Assembly (NCBI GenBank): GCA_002296055.1
Contig: DBHE01000134.1
Location: forward strand, 16,880-53,925
Length of the DNA stretch: 37,046 nucleotides
Direction of reading: 5' to 3'
Source: Pseudomonadaceae bacterium UBA836
GTDB taxonomy: Bacteria > Pseudomonadota > Gammaproteobacteria > Pseudomonadales > Pseudomonadaceae
The notes beneath the pieces were generated by a model, which saw only the letters and a list, made by a program, of their open reading frames with translations, made no database searches and was not told the origin of the DNA. Of this stretch, positions 7,767 through 16,445 are shown in pieces (positions within the stretch are counted from its first letter, which is position 1; every line of letters begins with the position of its first letter). Made by a program: the position numbers and the translations under genes.

Positions 7767-8595
7767 GGGGCAACTCCTTGGGGTGGATAAAGGGGGCAGA
7801 GGCCGTCGCCAGGCGACGCGGCACTATCACCGGCGCGCCGTCACCAGGGGCGGCAAGAATATCAACGGGGGTGTTGTAGAGACGTTCAATCAGCTCCTTG
7901 CTGATCACCTCACGGGCCCCACCAAAGGCCTGCACGCGGCCATCGGCCATGGCAATCAGCTGGTCGCAATAACGCGCAGCGCAGGCCAGGTCGTGCATCA
8001 CGATCAGCACCGTGCGGCCGTTCGCCGACATCGCATGGATGGCTTCCATCACCTCCGTCTGATGACCGATGTCCAGCGCACTGGTTGGCTCGTCGAGCAG
8101 CACCATGCCGGTGTTTTGCGCCATGATCATCGCCAGCCAGACGCGCTGGACCTGGCCACCGGACAAGTCACTCACGCTGCGCTGACGCAGCTCTTGCAAC
8201 TGCAGAGTGGCGATCGCCTCCTCCACCAGCCGACGGTCTTCAATGCTCCATTGGCGCAGCCAGCCTTGATGCGGATGACGCCCATACTGCACCAACTGCT
8301 CGACGGTAATGCCAGCGGGCACCAGCGGGCGCTGCGGCAGATAGGCCAGCTGACGCGCCAGTTCTCGGGTCGAAAAGCTGGCCAGCGGCTGGCCAGCCAG
8401 CACTATCTCGCCGCTGGCAGCCGTGTGCTGCCCGGCCAGTAGCTTGAGCAGCGTCGACTTGCCGCAACCGTTGGGGCCAACCACCCCCACCAGACTGCCT
8501 GGCTGCAACGCGAAGGACACGTCCTGCACCGTCGGCGCGTGCTGGGCCTTGGGCCGATAGGAAAAAGTCAGATCCTGCACCTGCAACAACGACAT
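7759..8595 (-). CDS. Iron-siderophore ABC transporter ATP-binding protein (FecE/FepC class)
   Basis: 278 residues. Seen: Walker A GPNGCGKST (40-48), Q-loop region YLPQRP (85-90), signature LSGGQ (144-148), Walker B MVLLDEP (164-170), D-loop SALD, and switch His in IVMHDL (about 197-202). The pattern VEQLVQYGRHPHQGW is typical of siderophore and cobalamin importer ATPases. The start ATG overlaps the stop of the preceding permease gene by 1 nt (TGATG), implying coupled translation. It powers import through the two permeases encoded just upstream. Confidence 0.92.
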   Translation of the reverse strand: MSLLQVQDLTFSYRPKAQHAPTVQDVSFALQPGSLVGVVGPNGCGKSTLLKLLAGQHTAASGEIVLAGQPLASFSTRELARQLAYLPQRPLVPAGITVEQLVQYGRHPHQGWLRQWSIEDRRLVEEAIATLQLQELRQRSVSDLSGGQVQRVWLAMIMAQNTGMVLLDEPTSALDIGHQTEVMEAIHAMSANGRTVLIVMHDLACAARYCDQLIAMADGRVQAFGGAREVISKELIERLYNTPVDILAAPGDGAPVIVPRRLATASAPFIHPKELPHV

Positions 8596-9647
8596 CAGTC
8601 AGCCCTCTTGCGATTCTGCAACAGCAGCAACAACAGCAATACGCCACCCAGCACACGGGTCATCAGCCCCGCGGGCATTTCAACCGGATCGGCCAGCACA
8701 CGCACCAGGGTGTCAGCCAGCAGCAACAGCAGTGCGCCCAGCGCAGCCGACAACCAGACCGGCACCGGGCCGGAGCGCAACAGCCAGGAGGCGAGAATTG
8801 GCGCCGCCATGCCAACAAAGATCACCGGCCCGCCAATCGCAGCGCCCAGGCCGGCGATCAGGATAGCCAGCGCCAGCAGTGACAATTGCACCGCAAGCAC
8901 CGGCACACCCAGGCCCTGAGCGGTGTCGCTGCCCAAACGCAACACCGACAGCGCACGCAGTAGCAGTGCCACCGGAGGCAGTAGCACCAGCAAACAAAGT
9001 AAAACCGGCACCACCACGCGGTAACCCTGGCCGGCAAAATGCCCCATGCTCCACATATAGAGCGCACTCAGGTGCGCAATGGGCTGTGATGACATGGCAA
9101 ATTCGGACAGGGCATCGAACAGCTCAGTCAACGCGATACCCACGACAATAAACAGGTAGCCCTGCTCTCCCGGTCGACGGCATAGCGTGAACAGGCAAGC
9201 AGCGGCCAACACCGCCCCGAGCGGTGCCGCCCACCAGGGCCAGCTACCCAGCGTCAGATACAGGGAGAAGAACACGATGGCCAGCGTGGCCCCCTCGTTC
9301 ACCCCGATCATGTCTGGCGTGGCCAGGCGGTTTTGCACCAGCGTCTGCACCAGACAACCGGACAGCCCCAGCGCGGCACCCGCCACCATTACCGCTAACA
9401 CCCGAGGCAAGCGGATATCAAACAGCATCAGTTGTTGCAGCCGGTTACCTTGCCCCAGCAACGTCTGCAGCGCCTGCCACGCGTCCATACTGCCAGCGCC
9501 CAGCGACAGCGCCAGCAGTGCCGTCGCCAACAGCGCCAGCAGCACCAGCCCCAGCAACAAGGTGGCGCGCCGATTCAGCAGCAGCGACCAGCCTCCCAGC
9601 CTGAGGCACCAGTATCCGTTTGGCAGCTGTCTCGCCTTATCGCTCAT
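8595..9647 (-). CDS. FecCD-family siderophore ABC permease (second of two)
   Basis: 350 residues, about nine to ten membrane helices, with family blocks DIRLPRVLAVMVAGAALGLSG (split here: DIRLPRVL then AGAALGLSGCLVQ), NRLATPDMIGVNEGA, and IGGPVIFVGMAAP near the C-terminus. It has an extended basic N-terminus (about 20 residues) before the first helix. GAGGAG ribosome site ahead of ATG 9645-9647, 9 nt after the stop of the other permease. The usual FecC/FecD pair would form a heterodimer. Confidence 0.9.
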   Translation of the reverse strand: MSDKARQLPNGYWCLRLGGWSLLLNRRATLLLGLVLLALLATALLALSLGAGSMDAWQALQTLLGQGNRLQQLMLFDIRLPRVLAVMVAGAALGLSGCLVQTLVQNRLATPDMIGVNEGATLAIVFFSLYLTLGSWPWWAAPLGAVLAAACLFTLCRRPGEQGYLFIVVGIALTELFDALSEFAMSSQPIAHLSALYMWSMGHFAGQGYRVVVPVLLCLLVLLPPVALLLRALSVLRLGSDTAQGLGVPVLAVQLSLLALAILIAGLGAAIGGPVIFVGMAAPILASWLLRSGPVPVWLSAALGALLLLLADTLVRVLADPVEMPAGLMTRVLGGVLLLLLLLQNRKRAD

Positions 9648-9656
9648 CGCTGCTCC

Positions 9657-10673
9657 TCAACGCCCGGCCAGCAGCGAACGGAAACCGCCGCGCAGCACAA
9701 CCAGAATCAACACCGGCGCGCCGATAGCGGCCAACAGGGTACCCACCGGCAGCTCGTAGGGCTGAATTAGCCAGCGCGCCAGAATATCCGCACCAATCAG
9801 CAGCAGCGCCCCCGACAGTGCTGAAAACAGCAGCTGCCGCGGCAAGACAACCGGCTCGATAGCGCGCCCGCAATACGCTGCCAGAAAGCCGATAAAACCG
9901 ATGGGGCCAGCCACCGCGACCGCACAGGCAGTCAGAATCGATGCGGCGGTCAGCACCCCGGCGCGCACCCAACTGGTCGATACCCCCAGCGCCCGCGCCT
10001 GCTGGTCTCCCATGCTCATCAACTGCAACCGGTGACTGAGTGCGATAGCGCCCAACAGAGCCAGTACGGCGCCAGGCAGCAGGGTCGCTAGTGAGTCCAT
10101 CTGCACACCTGCCAGCGAGCCAAGATTCCAGAAGCGAAACTGATCCAGCGCAACCCGGTCAGCCAGCAGCAGATAATTGGCCAGCCCGCCAAACACTGCG
10201 GTCAGCGCCACGCCAGCCAGTACCAGACGCAGCGGGCTGGCCACGCCCATCATGGATGCCAGCGCGAGCACCACAAGGTTACCCAGCACAGCGCCAATGC
10301 CGGCCCAGAGCAGGTAGCCGCCGGTTGACTCGACGGCGAAAAAACTGATGCCGATCACCAGTGCAAACACCGCACCCTCGTTCACCCCCAGCAGCCCGGG
10401 CTCGGCCAGCGGGTTGCGCGTTGCCCCCTGCAACAGACTGGCCGCTACCGCGAGCGCGGCACCAATCAGTAGTGAGGCCAGAGTGCGCGGTAAGCGCAGC
10501 GTGTCGACAATCATCGCCAGCTTGTCGTCTGCCAGCCGCGCCGGATCGCCCAACAAATAGCCCGCCACCTCGGGCAGGCCGTACGTGCCGGCACCGGTGC
10601 CCAGCGAGGTAAGCACCAGTAGCGCCAGCGACAGCACAGCCACCGCCAGCACCGTCCATTGACGTCGACTCAT
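9657..10673 (-). CDS. FecCD-family siderophore ABC permease (first of two)
   Basis: 338 residues from the ATG at 10671-10673. Seen: LRLPRTLASLLIGAALAVAAS, NPLAEPGLLGVNEGA and AVAGPIGFIGFLA, the three hallmark blocks of FecCD permeases, within about ten membrane helices. The start codon overlaps the stop of the MFS gene as ATGA, a coupling signal. An open frame continues upstream in another reading of the MFS gene, but the ATGA start and family length support this choice. Confidence 0.9.
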   Translation of the reverse strand: MSRRQWTVLAVAVLSLALLVLTSLGTGAGTYGLPEVAGYLLGDPARLADDKLAMIVDTLRLPRTLASLLIGAALAVAASLLQGATRNPLAEPGLLGVNEGAVFALVIGISFFAVESTGGYLLWAGIGAVLGNLVVLALASMMGVASPLRLVLAGVALTAVFGGLANYLLLADRVALDQFRFWNLGSLAGVQMDSLATLLPGAVLALLGAIALSHRLQLMSMGDQQARALGVSTSWVRAGVLTAASILTACAVAVAGPIGFIGFLAAYCGRAIEPVVLPRQLLFSALSGALLLIGADILARWLIQPYELPVGTLLAAIGAPVLILVVLRGGFRSLLAGR

Positions 10674-11884
10674 CGCCCGGCCACCTCGCCGCCCGCTGGC
10701 TGGCGCAGCCCCAGCACAATCATGATGGTGCCGAACAGCGCAACCGCCACACCCAGCAGTGATACCAGCGCCAGACAGGAGTATCCGAGCAAGGCACCAT
10801 CGTCGGTCGACGACAGGAAATAGCCACCGGCCAGGCTGGCCGCGCCCGAGGCCAAACCGGCCAGCGTGTTCTGCCACCCCATGAAGCCGGCGCGCTGTTC
10901 GGGCGCCGGGATGCCCGCGGTAATGGTCTGCGCGGCGCTGAAACGCGCTGAGCTGGCTGCCATGAACAGGGGAAAGATGAACATCAAAGGCAGCAGCATA
11001 GGCCCCCAGACAAAGCCGATCAGCGTGGCGAACATCAGCAGCAGATTGCTGCCAATGACCGCAACCAGGGTATGTCCCCGGTCAATCAGCCGGCCACTCA
11101 GCTGCATGGCGGCCATGCTAGCCAGCCCGCCCACCAGGAACAACAGCGGAATCATCTCCCGGGCCACCCCCAGGTTAAAGCGGAAGTAACTGGCAAAGTG
11201 CGGAATCAGCAGACTGTGCGCACCGGCCTGCACGCCCACTACCAGCATCGCCCACAACCACAGCGGCTCGGCGCGAAACTGCAGGCGCCCGCGCCGGCTG
11301 GCGCGGTGTTCGTCCAGCAGGGGGAACAGCAGCGCGACCAACAGCGTCAGCAGCAAACCGGCGATACCGATCACCAAAAACGCCCAACGCCAGGACAACC
11401 ACTGCGACAGACCGAGTGCCAGCGGCACCACGGCAATCCCGGCCAACGAGAACCCCATGGCGACATAGGCCAACTGGCGACCGCGTTGAGCAGCCGGCGT
11501 CATATCGACAATGGCCGCCATCAGGGTCGCCGCCATCGGGCCGGCAAACACACCAGAGAGGGCAAAAAGACACATGAGTTGGGTGCTGTTCTGCACCGCT
11601 GCACAGGCGGCCAGTACAGCAAAACGCAGGGCTGCCAGGCCCACCAGCAAGGGGCGCCTGGCAAAACGGTCCAACCAGGGGGCGGCAAACCAGCTGGCCA
11701 GCGCCGCTGCCAGACCCGCCAGTCCGGCAATGTAACCTGCGTACTGAGGCGGCATATCGAGCGGCGCCGCCAGGTCAGCCGCCAGCGGCATCACCATCAT
11801 GGTGCTGCCAATCGACAGCATGTTGATCAACATGGCCAGATTCAGTGTCACGCGTCCCTTGCCGGTGAGGGGTAAAGCAGACAT
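10670..11884 (-). CDS. MFS transporter in the siderophore operon
   Basis: 404 residues from ATG 11882-11884, which has GGAG 8 nt upstream; an in-frame start 45 nt earlier lacks a ribosome site. About twelve membrane helices. The A-motif region reads APWLDRFARRPLLVG (helix 2-3 loop), and the family's central loop is basic (LDEHRASRRGR). First gene of the operon with FecB/C/D/E-type genes, directly under a Fur-like box. It could export a siderophore or its iron-free form after use, or import an intact ferric siderophore. The sequence does not decide between these, and no siderophore biosynthesis gene is in the window. Confidence 0.82.
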   Translation of the reverse strand: MSALPLTGKGRVTLNLAMLINMLSIGSTMMVMPLAADLAAPLDMPPQYAGYIAGLAGLAAALASWFAAPWLDRFARRPLLVGLAALRFAVLAACAAVQNSTQLMCLFALSGVFAGPMAATLMAAIVDMTPAAQRGRQLAYVAMGFSLAGIAVVPLALGLSQWLSWRWAFLVIGIAGLLLTLLVALLFPLLDEHRASRRGRLQFRAEPLWLWAMLVVGVQAGAHSLLIPHFASYFRFNLGVAREMIPLLFLVGGLASMAAMQLSGRLIDRGHTLVAVIGSNLLLMFATLIGFVWGPMLLPLMFIFPLFMAASSARFSAAQTITAGIPAPEQRAGFMGWQNTLAGLASGAASLAGGYFLSSTDDGALLGYSCLALVSLLGVAVALFGTIMIVLGLRQPAGGEVAGR

Positions 11885-11913
11885 GAACAGGCTCCGAACG
11901 AAGAAAGCGCTGG

Positions 11914-11961
11914 ATACTAACCAAAGCACACCGCAACTTTCAATAAATGAGAATCGCTAAC
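11914..11961 (-). promoter_or_regulatory. Promoter with Fur-like box for the MFS-ABC operon
   Basis: On the minus strand TTGAAA (11938-11943) and TAGTAT (11914-11919) are separated by 18 nt. A Fur-like 19-mer at 11943-11961 matches GATAATGATAATCATTATC at 12 of 19 positions and abuts the -35 element. Its core ATAAATGAGAATCGCTA recurs with one change at 13122-13138 before the receptor gene. Iron repression by Fur is inferred. Confidence 0.6.
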
Positions 11962-12006
11962 GACTCGCTCTGGCGCGCATGTCCAGGCAGCCCAACAATC
12001 GCAGCA

Positions 12007-13083
12007 TCAGTCAGCTGCCCCCTCGCAAAGTTCACCCGGCGTCACGCCAAACTGGCGGCGAAAGGCGGTAATAAAGTTCGAGGTGTGGTTGTAGCCAGCC
12101 ATAAATGCCGCCTCGCTGACCGTGATGTCCTCCTGACGCAGGGCATCGCGTACCTTCTCAAGCCGCCTGCCGCGCACGTACTCGAATACCGTCAACCCGG
12201 TGTCACGACGAAAGTGCCGCTGTAGCGCACTGGCACTCATGGCGGTGGCACGAGCTACCGCTTCAACACTCAAGGGCTGGTCAAGATTGGCCTCCATCCA
12301 GGCGATGGCACGTTCGGTCGGGTCCAGCGGCCTGGGGGCGGACGCTGGCGCGCGCTCGTCCAGGGGCAAGGCGCCCACAAAGTTGATAAAGCGCCAGAGC
12401 ACCTGGTGGGACAGGCTTTCCGCCCGCAGGCTGCGGCGCAAACAGTCTTGCTCATGGCGTAGCTCCAGCAGTTCCTGACACAGCGCCAGCACCGCCTCGT
12501 CCGGCTGCCAGGCCAGCGCCGCCAGATGCCGGCCCAACAGGTGCTGCTCCAGCCGCCGGCGCAACGGATCGTTATCCTCCCCCCGGCGCAGCCAGTCGGG
12601 ATCGAACATGATCTGCACCTTGCTCAGGCCACGCTCCCCACGACGGATATGCCGACGAAATACCGTCAGACGCCGCAGATTGACAGCGATGGCCTGCGCC
12701 GTGCAGTTGCGCGATTGTCGCTGCGGGTTGACCTTTAACACGTGCTCGCAGCCATCATAGGCAAAGTGCACCTCGCCGCTCAGCACGATAGTGAGGATGA
12801 CCCTGGGTTTGATTGGCGCGGTCGTGACCGCATCGGCCAGCTCCCGGGTGCAGCCAGCCTCCACCCGCAGCGGGCCAAAGCGCTCGGACAGAAAACTGCC
12901 TTCCACCAGCACCTGGCGCCGGGCATCGTTACGGGCAACAATCTGCCCACGCCGCTCTCCGCCCACCATCTCAGCGAACAGCACCGTGCGCTCGCTGCAC
13001 CGGGTATTGCTGTCACCGACCGCCGCTTTGCTCATGCACACCCCACTTTGCCCGTTGCGCATAGTCATCTTCCGGTTACGCAT
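12007..13083 (-). CDS. AraC-family regulator, PchR-like
   Basis: 358 residues from ATG 13081-13083 (AAGGGGG 6 nt upstream); a start at 13068 with GGAAG upstream is a close alternative. Seen: an N-terminal sensing domain (about 40-200) containing VILTIVLSGEVHFAYDG, and a C-terminal double helix-turn-helix (about 255-355) with MSASALQRHFRRDTG and AAFMAGYNHTSNFITAFRRQFG. PchR-type regulators bind a ferric siderophore in the cytoplasm and activate receptor and transport genes. Position supports this: it lies between a siderophore transport operon and a TonB receptor, with Fur-like boxes on both sides. Confidence 0.85.
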   Translation of the reverse strand: MRNRKMTMRNGQSGVCMSKAAVGDSNTRCSERTVLFAEMVGGERRGQIVARNDARRQVLVEGSFLSERFGPLRVEAGCTRELADAVTTAPIKPRVILTIVLSGEVHFAYDGCEHVLKVNPQRQSRNCTAQAIAVNLRRLTVFRRHIRRGERGLSKVQIMFDPDWLRRGEDNDPLRRRLEQHLLGRHLAALAWQPDEAVLALCQELLELRHEQDCLRRSLRAESLSHQVLWRFINFVGALPLDERAPASAPRPLDPTERAIAWMEANLDQPLSVEAVARATAMSASALQRHFRRDTGLTVFEYVRGRRLEKVRDALRQEDITVSEAAFMAGYNHTSNFITAFRRQFGVTPGELCEGAAD

Positions 13084-13121
13084 AACCAGCCCCCTTATGA
13101 CAGCGGTCGCGAAGCCATACC

Positions 13122-13146
13122 ATAAATGCGAATCGCTATCATTATT
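13122..13146. promoter_or_regulatory. Fur-like box between the AraC regulator and TonB receptor genes
   Basis: 13128-13146 on the minus strand matches the 19-bp Fur consensus at 13 of 19 positions. 13122-13138 on the plus strand repeats the site at 11943-11959 with one mismatch. It lies 39 nt before the receptor start and 39 nt before the regulator start, so one site could serve both divergent genes. Part of the repeated core may belong to the AraC protein instead. Confidence 0.6.
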
Positions 13147-13184
13147 CGAGCGATATTCTGCCACACAAGCACAGGAAATATTGC

Positions 13185-15233
13185 ATGTCCGCCCATCCAA
13201 CCCGCCGCGGTGCGCGCATCCCGCACTACCTCTCTCCGCTCAGTCTTGCCGTCGCCGTGGCGTTCAGCCCCGCCCTGACCGCCGCCGAAGACGACAACAG
13301 CGATGAACTGGCACTGCCCACCATGCAGGTCTGGGGCACCCAGGTATCCAGCTCCTCCGAGTTTCTGTCCGACCAGGACATCTCGATCAAGCAGGCCGAC
13401 CACCTCTCTGACCTGCTGCGCGATATTCCCGGCGTTGACGTGGGCGGCACCCACTCGGTGACCCAGCGCATTAACATCCGTGGCCTGAACGAAACCGATC
13501 TGGACATCCGCCTGGACGGCGCCAGCCAGTACGCCAGCATGTTCCACCACATCGGCAACCTGACTCTGAACCCCGACATCATCCAGATGGCCGACGTACA
13601 GGTAGGCAATAACTCCGTACGCAGCGCCGCCGTGGGTGGTTCGGTCAGCTTTGAAACCAAGAACGCGCTGGACCTGCTGCGCGCCGGCGAAGACTTCGGT
13701 ATGCGCGTCTATGGCGGCTACGGCTCCAACGCCTATCGCCAGGGCTCGGTGACCGCCTATGGCCGCCTGAGCGACAAGGTGGATGCCATGGTCTACGGCT
13801 ACACCATCGACCGCGACAACTTTGATGACGGCGACGGCCAGCAGACCTTCGGCAGCGACGGCACCGTCAGCGACATCTTGGTCAAGTTCGGCGTGGAGCC
13901 ATCCTTCGGTCACCGCTTTGAACTCAGCCATGATCACTATCGCGACAAGGGCGATTACAGCCCGCGTCCGGACATGGCCGGCAGCGCCAACGCAGGCCTG
14001 TCAGGCGACCTGGAACTGCCCACCGAGTACACCCGCGACACCACTTCGCTGCGTTACCAGTACGATGCCGGTGGCAACACCACCGCCAACGCCACCTTGT
14101 ACCGCAACGCCATGGAGCTGAACCGCGACGAGTCACAGATCACAATCGGCTGGCCGGGCAATCGCCTGAGCGACAACACCGCTGAAGCCGAGAACCTGGG
14201 CGCCACCCTTGAGCTGACTAGCCTGGCAGAACTGGCCGGCATGCAGCACGAGGTGACCTACGGCACCCTGTATAACCGCCAGGAAAGCCGCGCCCAATAC
14301 GGCAATGATCCGTGGATCGACGAGAACGCCATCACCACAGCCGGCTATGTTGAAGACCGCATCAGCCTGACCGACCGGCTGACCGTGACCCCCGGTGTGC
14401 GCTACGACCATTTCGAGCGCAACGCCGAAACCGGCAGCGATACCTTTGACGAAGTGACCTGGGCGCTGGGCCTGGAGTTTGCCGTCAACCAGAACCTGAC
14501 CCTGTTTGCCAGCGCCCGTGAGTTGTTCAAGCCACCGCAACTGCTGGAAACCTTCGTGTACTACCAGAACGGCACCATTCTGGCCGATGACATCAAGGCC
14601 CAGACTGGTCTCAACAAGGAAATCGGCGCCCGCTACCAGCAACAATTTGGCGAGCACCGAATCAACGCCAACCTGACCTTGTTCCAGACCGACCTGGATG
14701 ATTACTTTGCCAATACCTACGACGGTACGCTAAACGGCGGTGCGGGCGGTTACATCATCGGCAACAACGGTGATGTGGAAATTGAAGGCTTTGAAGCCAG
14801 CGTTGGTTACGGCATTGGTGAGTTCAATTCGCGCCTGAGCTACGCCAAGTCCGACGCCGACAACAAAACCAACAACACCCCCGCGCTGGACTACAACGGC
14901 CGCAGCATGGACGTGGGCGACAGCATTGCGCTGAACCTCAGCTACTACTTCCCGGTCGTGGGCGTAGAAACCGGCTGGAACTCCCAATGGGTACTGACCG
15001 AAGACAACGTCATGCCCGGCACGCCGGACAAGGACAGCTACAACGTGCACTCGGTCTACGCCCAATGGGTTCCGCCGCAGGCCGACCGTCTGACCCTGAC
15101 CCTGGGCGTGGACAACCTGTTTGACGAGCAATACTACTCCCATGCCTCGCGCACCGGCGTAGCCCGCGGCTTTGAGCTGGACGACTACGAGCCGGGCCGC
15201 AACATCAAGGTCTCGGCTGCCTACCAGTTCTGA
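13185..15233 (+). CDS. TonB-dependent outer-membrane siderophore receptor
   Basis: 682 residues. Signal peptide of about 33 residues (ends PALTAAED), then a TonB-box-like stretch (LPTMQVWG), a plug domain (about 55-170) with LLRDIPGVDVGG, INIRGLNETDLDIRLDG and GSVSFETKNALDLL, and a long beta-barrel. It ends in KVSAAYQF, with the terminal aromatic residue that barrel proteins need for outer-membrane insertion. AGGA ribosome site about 9 nt before ATG. Together with the adjacent AraC regulator and the ABC/MFS operon it makes a complete uptake path. The short plug region HHIGNLTLNPDIIQ suggests a FetA-like catecholate or xenosiderophore receptor, but this is weak evidence for substrate. Confidence 0.93.
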   Translation: MSAHPTRRGARIPHYLSPLSLAVAVAFSPALTAAEDDNSDELALPTMQVWGTQVSSSSEFLSDQDISIKQADHLSDLLRDIPGVDVGGTHSVTQRINIRGLNETDLDIRLDGASQYASMFHHIGNLTLNPDIIQMADVQVGNNSVRSAAVGGSVSFETKNALDLLRAGEDFGMRVYGGYGSNAYRQGSVTAYGRLSDKVDAMVYGYTIDRDNFDDGDGQQTFGSDGTVSDILVKFGVEPSFGHRFELSHDHYRDKGDYSPRPDMAGSANAGLSGDLELPTEYTRDTTSLRYQYDAGGNTTANATLYRNAMELNRDESQITIGWPGNRLSDNTAEAENLGATLELTSLAELAGMQHEVTYGTLYNRQESRAQYGNDPWIDENAITTAGYVEDRISLTDRLTVTPGVRYDHFERNAETGSDTFDEVTWALGLEFAVNQNLTLFASARELFKPPQLLETFVYYQNGTILADDIKAQTGLNKEIGARYQQQFGEHRINANLTLFQTDLDDYFANTYDGTLNGGAGGYIIGNNGDVEIEGFEASVGYGIGEFNSRLSYAKSDADNKTNNTPALDYNGRSMDVGDSIALNLSYYFPVVGVETGWNSQWVLTEDNVMPGTPDKDSYNVHSVYAQWVPPQADRLTLTLGVDNLFDEQYYSHASRTGVARGFELDDYEPGRNIKVSAAYQF

Positions 15234-15247
15234 GTCCTGCCCTGATC

Positions 15248-15292
15248 GGCAGGGCGCAACGCCCTGCCCCTGGGCTACGCCACGCGTAGCCC
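15248..15292. terminator. Two tandem hairpins between convergent genes
   Basis: Hairpin A: 9-bp stem GGCAGGGCG / CGCCCTGCC, loop CAA (15248-15268). Hairpin B: 9-bp stem GGGCTACGC / GCGTAGCCC, loop CAC (15272-15292). They fill the gap between the receptor stop and the MscS stop and could end transcription from both sides, though no U-tract follows. Confidence 0.5.
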
Positions 15293-16311
15293 TATTCCCT
15301 CGGCGCCGCCGGATCGAGCAGGTCCTGCTCGGTTCTGGCGCGCTGATCCGCCTCAATCTGCGGGCCGAGATCAGCGGTTGCCCGCGTATCCACCACACCC
15401 TGCGCCGGACCGGAGACGGTTTTCGCTGGTTGTTCCAACACGGCCTGATGGGCCTGCCCCGACTCAATCATCTGCACTCGATAGATCGGCTCAGGCAAAT
15501 CCATCCCGGCCGCCTCCAGCACGCCTTTCACCTGACGAATGGCCTCGCTCTTGAGCAAACCAAAATCATGACTGCGCTGGTCTACCCAGCCCTGAAAGCG
15601 TACCTGCACACTGGAGTCGGCCAACGCCACAATATAGGCACGCGGCGGCGGCTCGCTCAGCACACCCTCCAACGCAGCGATACAGTCGGTGCCTAGCTGC
15701 TGCGCCTGAATCAGGTCTTCACTGACGCCAATGCCTACATCGAACTGAAAGCGGCGGCTCGGGTTGCGGGTGTAATTCAGGGTCACACTGCGAAACACCA
15801 GCGCATTGGGCAAGCGCAGGTGATTGCCATCCAGTGTCATCAGAATGGTAGCCCGCGAGGTCAGGGCCACCACTATGCCCTCGTTGCCATCAATCACCAC
15901 ATGATCGCGCGGCGCGAAGGGCTGGCGCAGGCTCATCAGCAAGCCGGCCAGGTAGTTCTCCAGGGTGTCCTTGAAGGCAAAGCCCAGCGCCACCCCAAGC
16001 ACCCCGGCAGTGCCCAGCACCGCACCAACCAGTGCTGTGGCGTTCATGATTTCAAGCGCCACCAGCACCGCCACCAGCGAGACCGCCCAGCGCACCGAGG
16101 TGCGCGTCAGCTCGCGCATGAACGGGTTGCGCCGGGCCACCCGCTCCAGCAGCGCCCGCCGCGACAGCCAGCCGCCCAGCGCCCAGCCCAGCCAGATCAC
16201 CAGCAACGCCAACAGCAGCATGGGCAGCGCCGCCAGCAGGGAATAAAGTTCTTCCATCAAGCGCTGGCTGACGGCATCAATATCAAAGCGCAGGGTTTCG
16301 GTCAGTTCCAT
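15292..16311 (-). CDS. Small-conductance mechanosensitive channel, MscS family
   Basis: 339 residues. Three membrane helices: about 23-47, 70-92, and the pore helix 95-127 with the Gly/Ala pattern AVLGTAGVLGVALGFAFKDTLENYLAGLLM. The beta domain follows (PFAPRDHVVIDGNEGIVVAL, then LRLPNALVFRSVTLNYTRNP) and the alpha/beta cytoplasmic domain. Starts at ATG 16309-16311 behind GGAGG. Channels of this family open on membrane tension and release solutes after hypo-osmotic shock. About 55 residues beyond the usual end form a charged tail (PAKTVSGPAQGVVDTRATAD), likely disordered. Confidence 0.92.
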   Translation of the reverse strand: MELTETLRFDIDAVSQRLMEELYSLLAALPMLLLALLVIWLGWALGGWLSRRALLERVARRNPFMRELTRTSVRWAVSLVAVLVALEIMNATALVGAVLGTAGVLGVALGFAFKDTLENYLAGLLMSLRQPFAPRDHVVIDGNEGIVVALTSRATILMTLDGNHLRLPNALVFRSVTLNYTRNPSRRFQFDVGIGVSEDLIQAQQLGTDCIAALEGVLSEPPPRAYIVALADSSVQVRFQGWVDQRSHDFGLLKSEAIRQVKGVLEAAGMDLPEPIYRVQMIESGQAHQAVLEQPAKTVSGPAQGVVDTRATADLGPQIEADQRARTEQDLLDPAAPRE

Positions 16312-16445
16312 ATTGCCTCCGTAATCTCCTCTTTCTTTGTAATGCAGACACCCGAAAAGTGCAGAAACCTTTTGCAGTACCTTGCCATATACAGACCGAG
16401 GGGAAGGCGTACAATGGCGGTCCGACTGACTACCTGTGTTGCCTG

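Noticed and set aside
16371..16415. Sigma-70 promoter before the CNNM gene
   Set aside because: TTGCCA and TACAAT are present but 22 nt apart, too far for a normal promoter.
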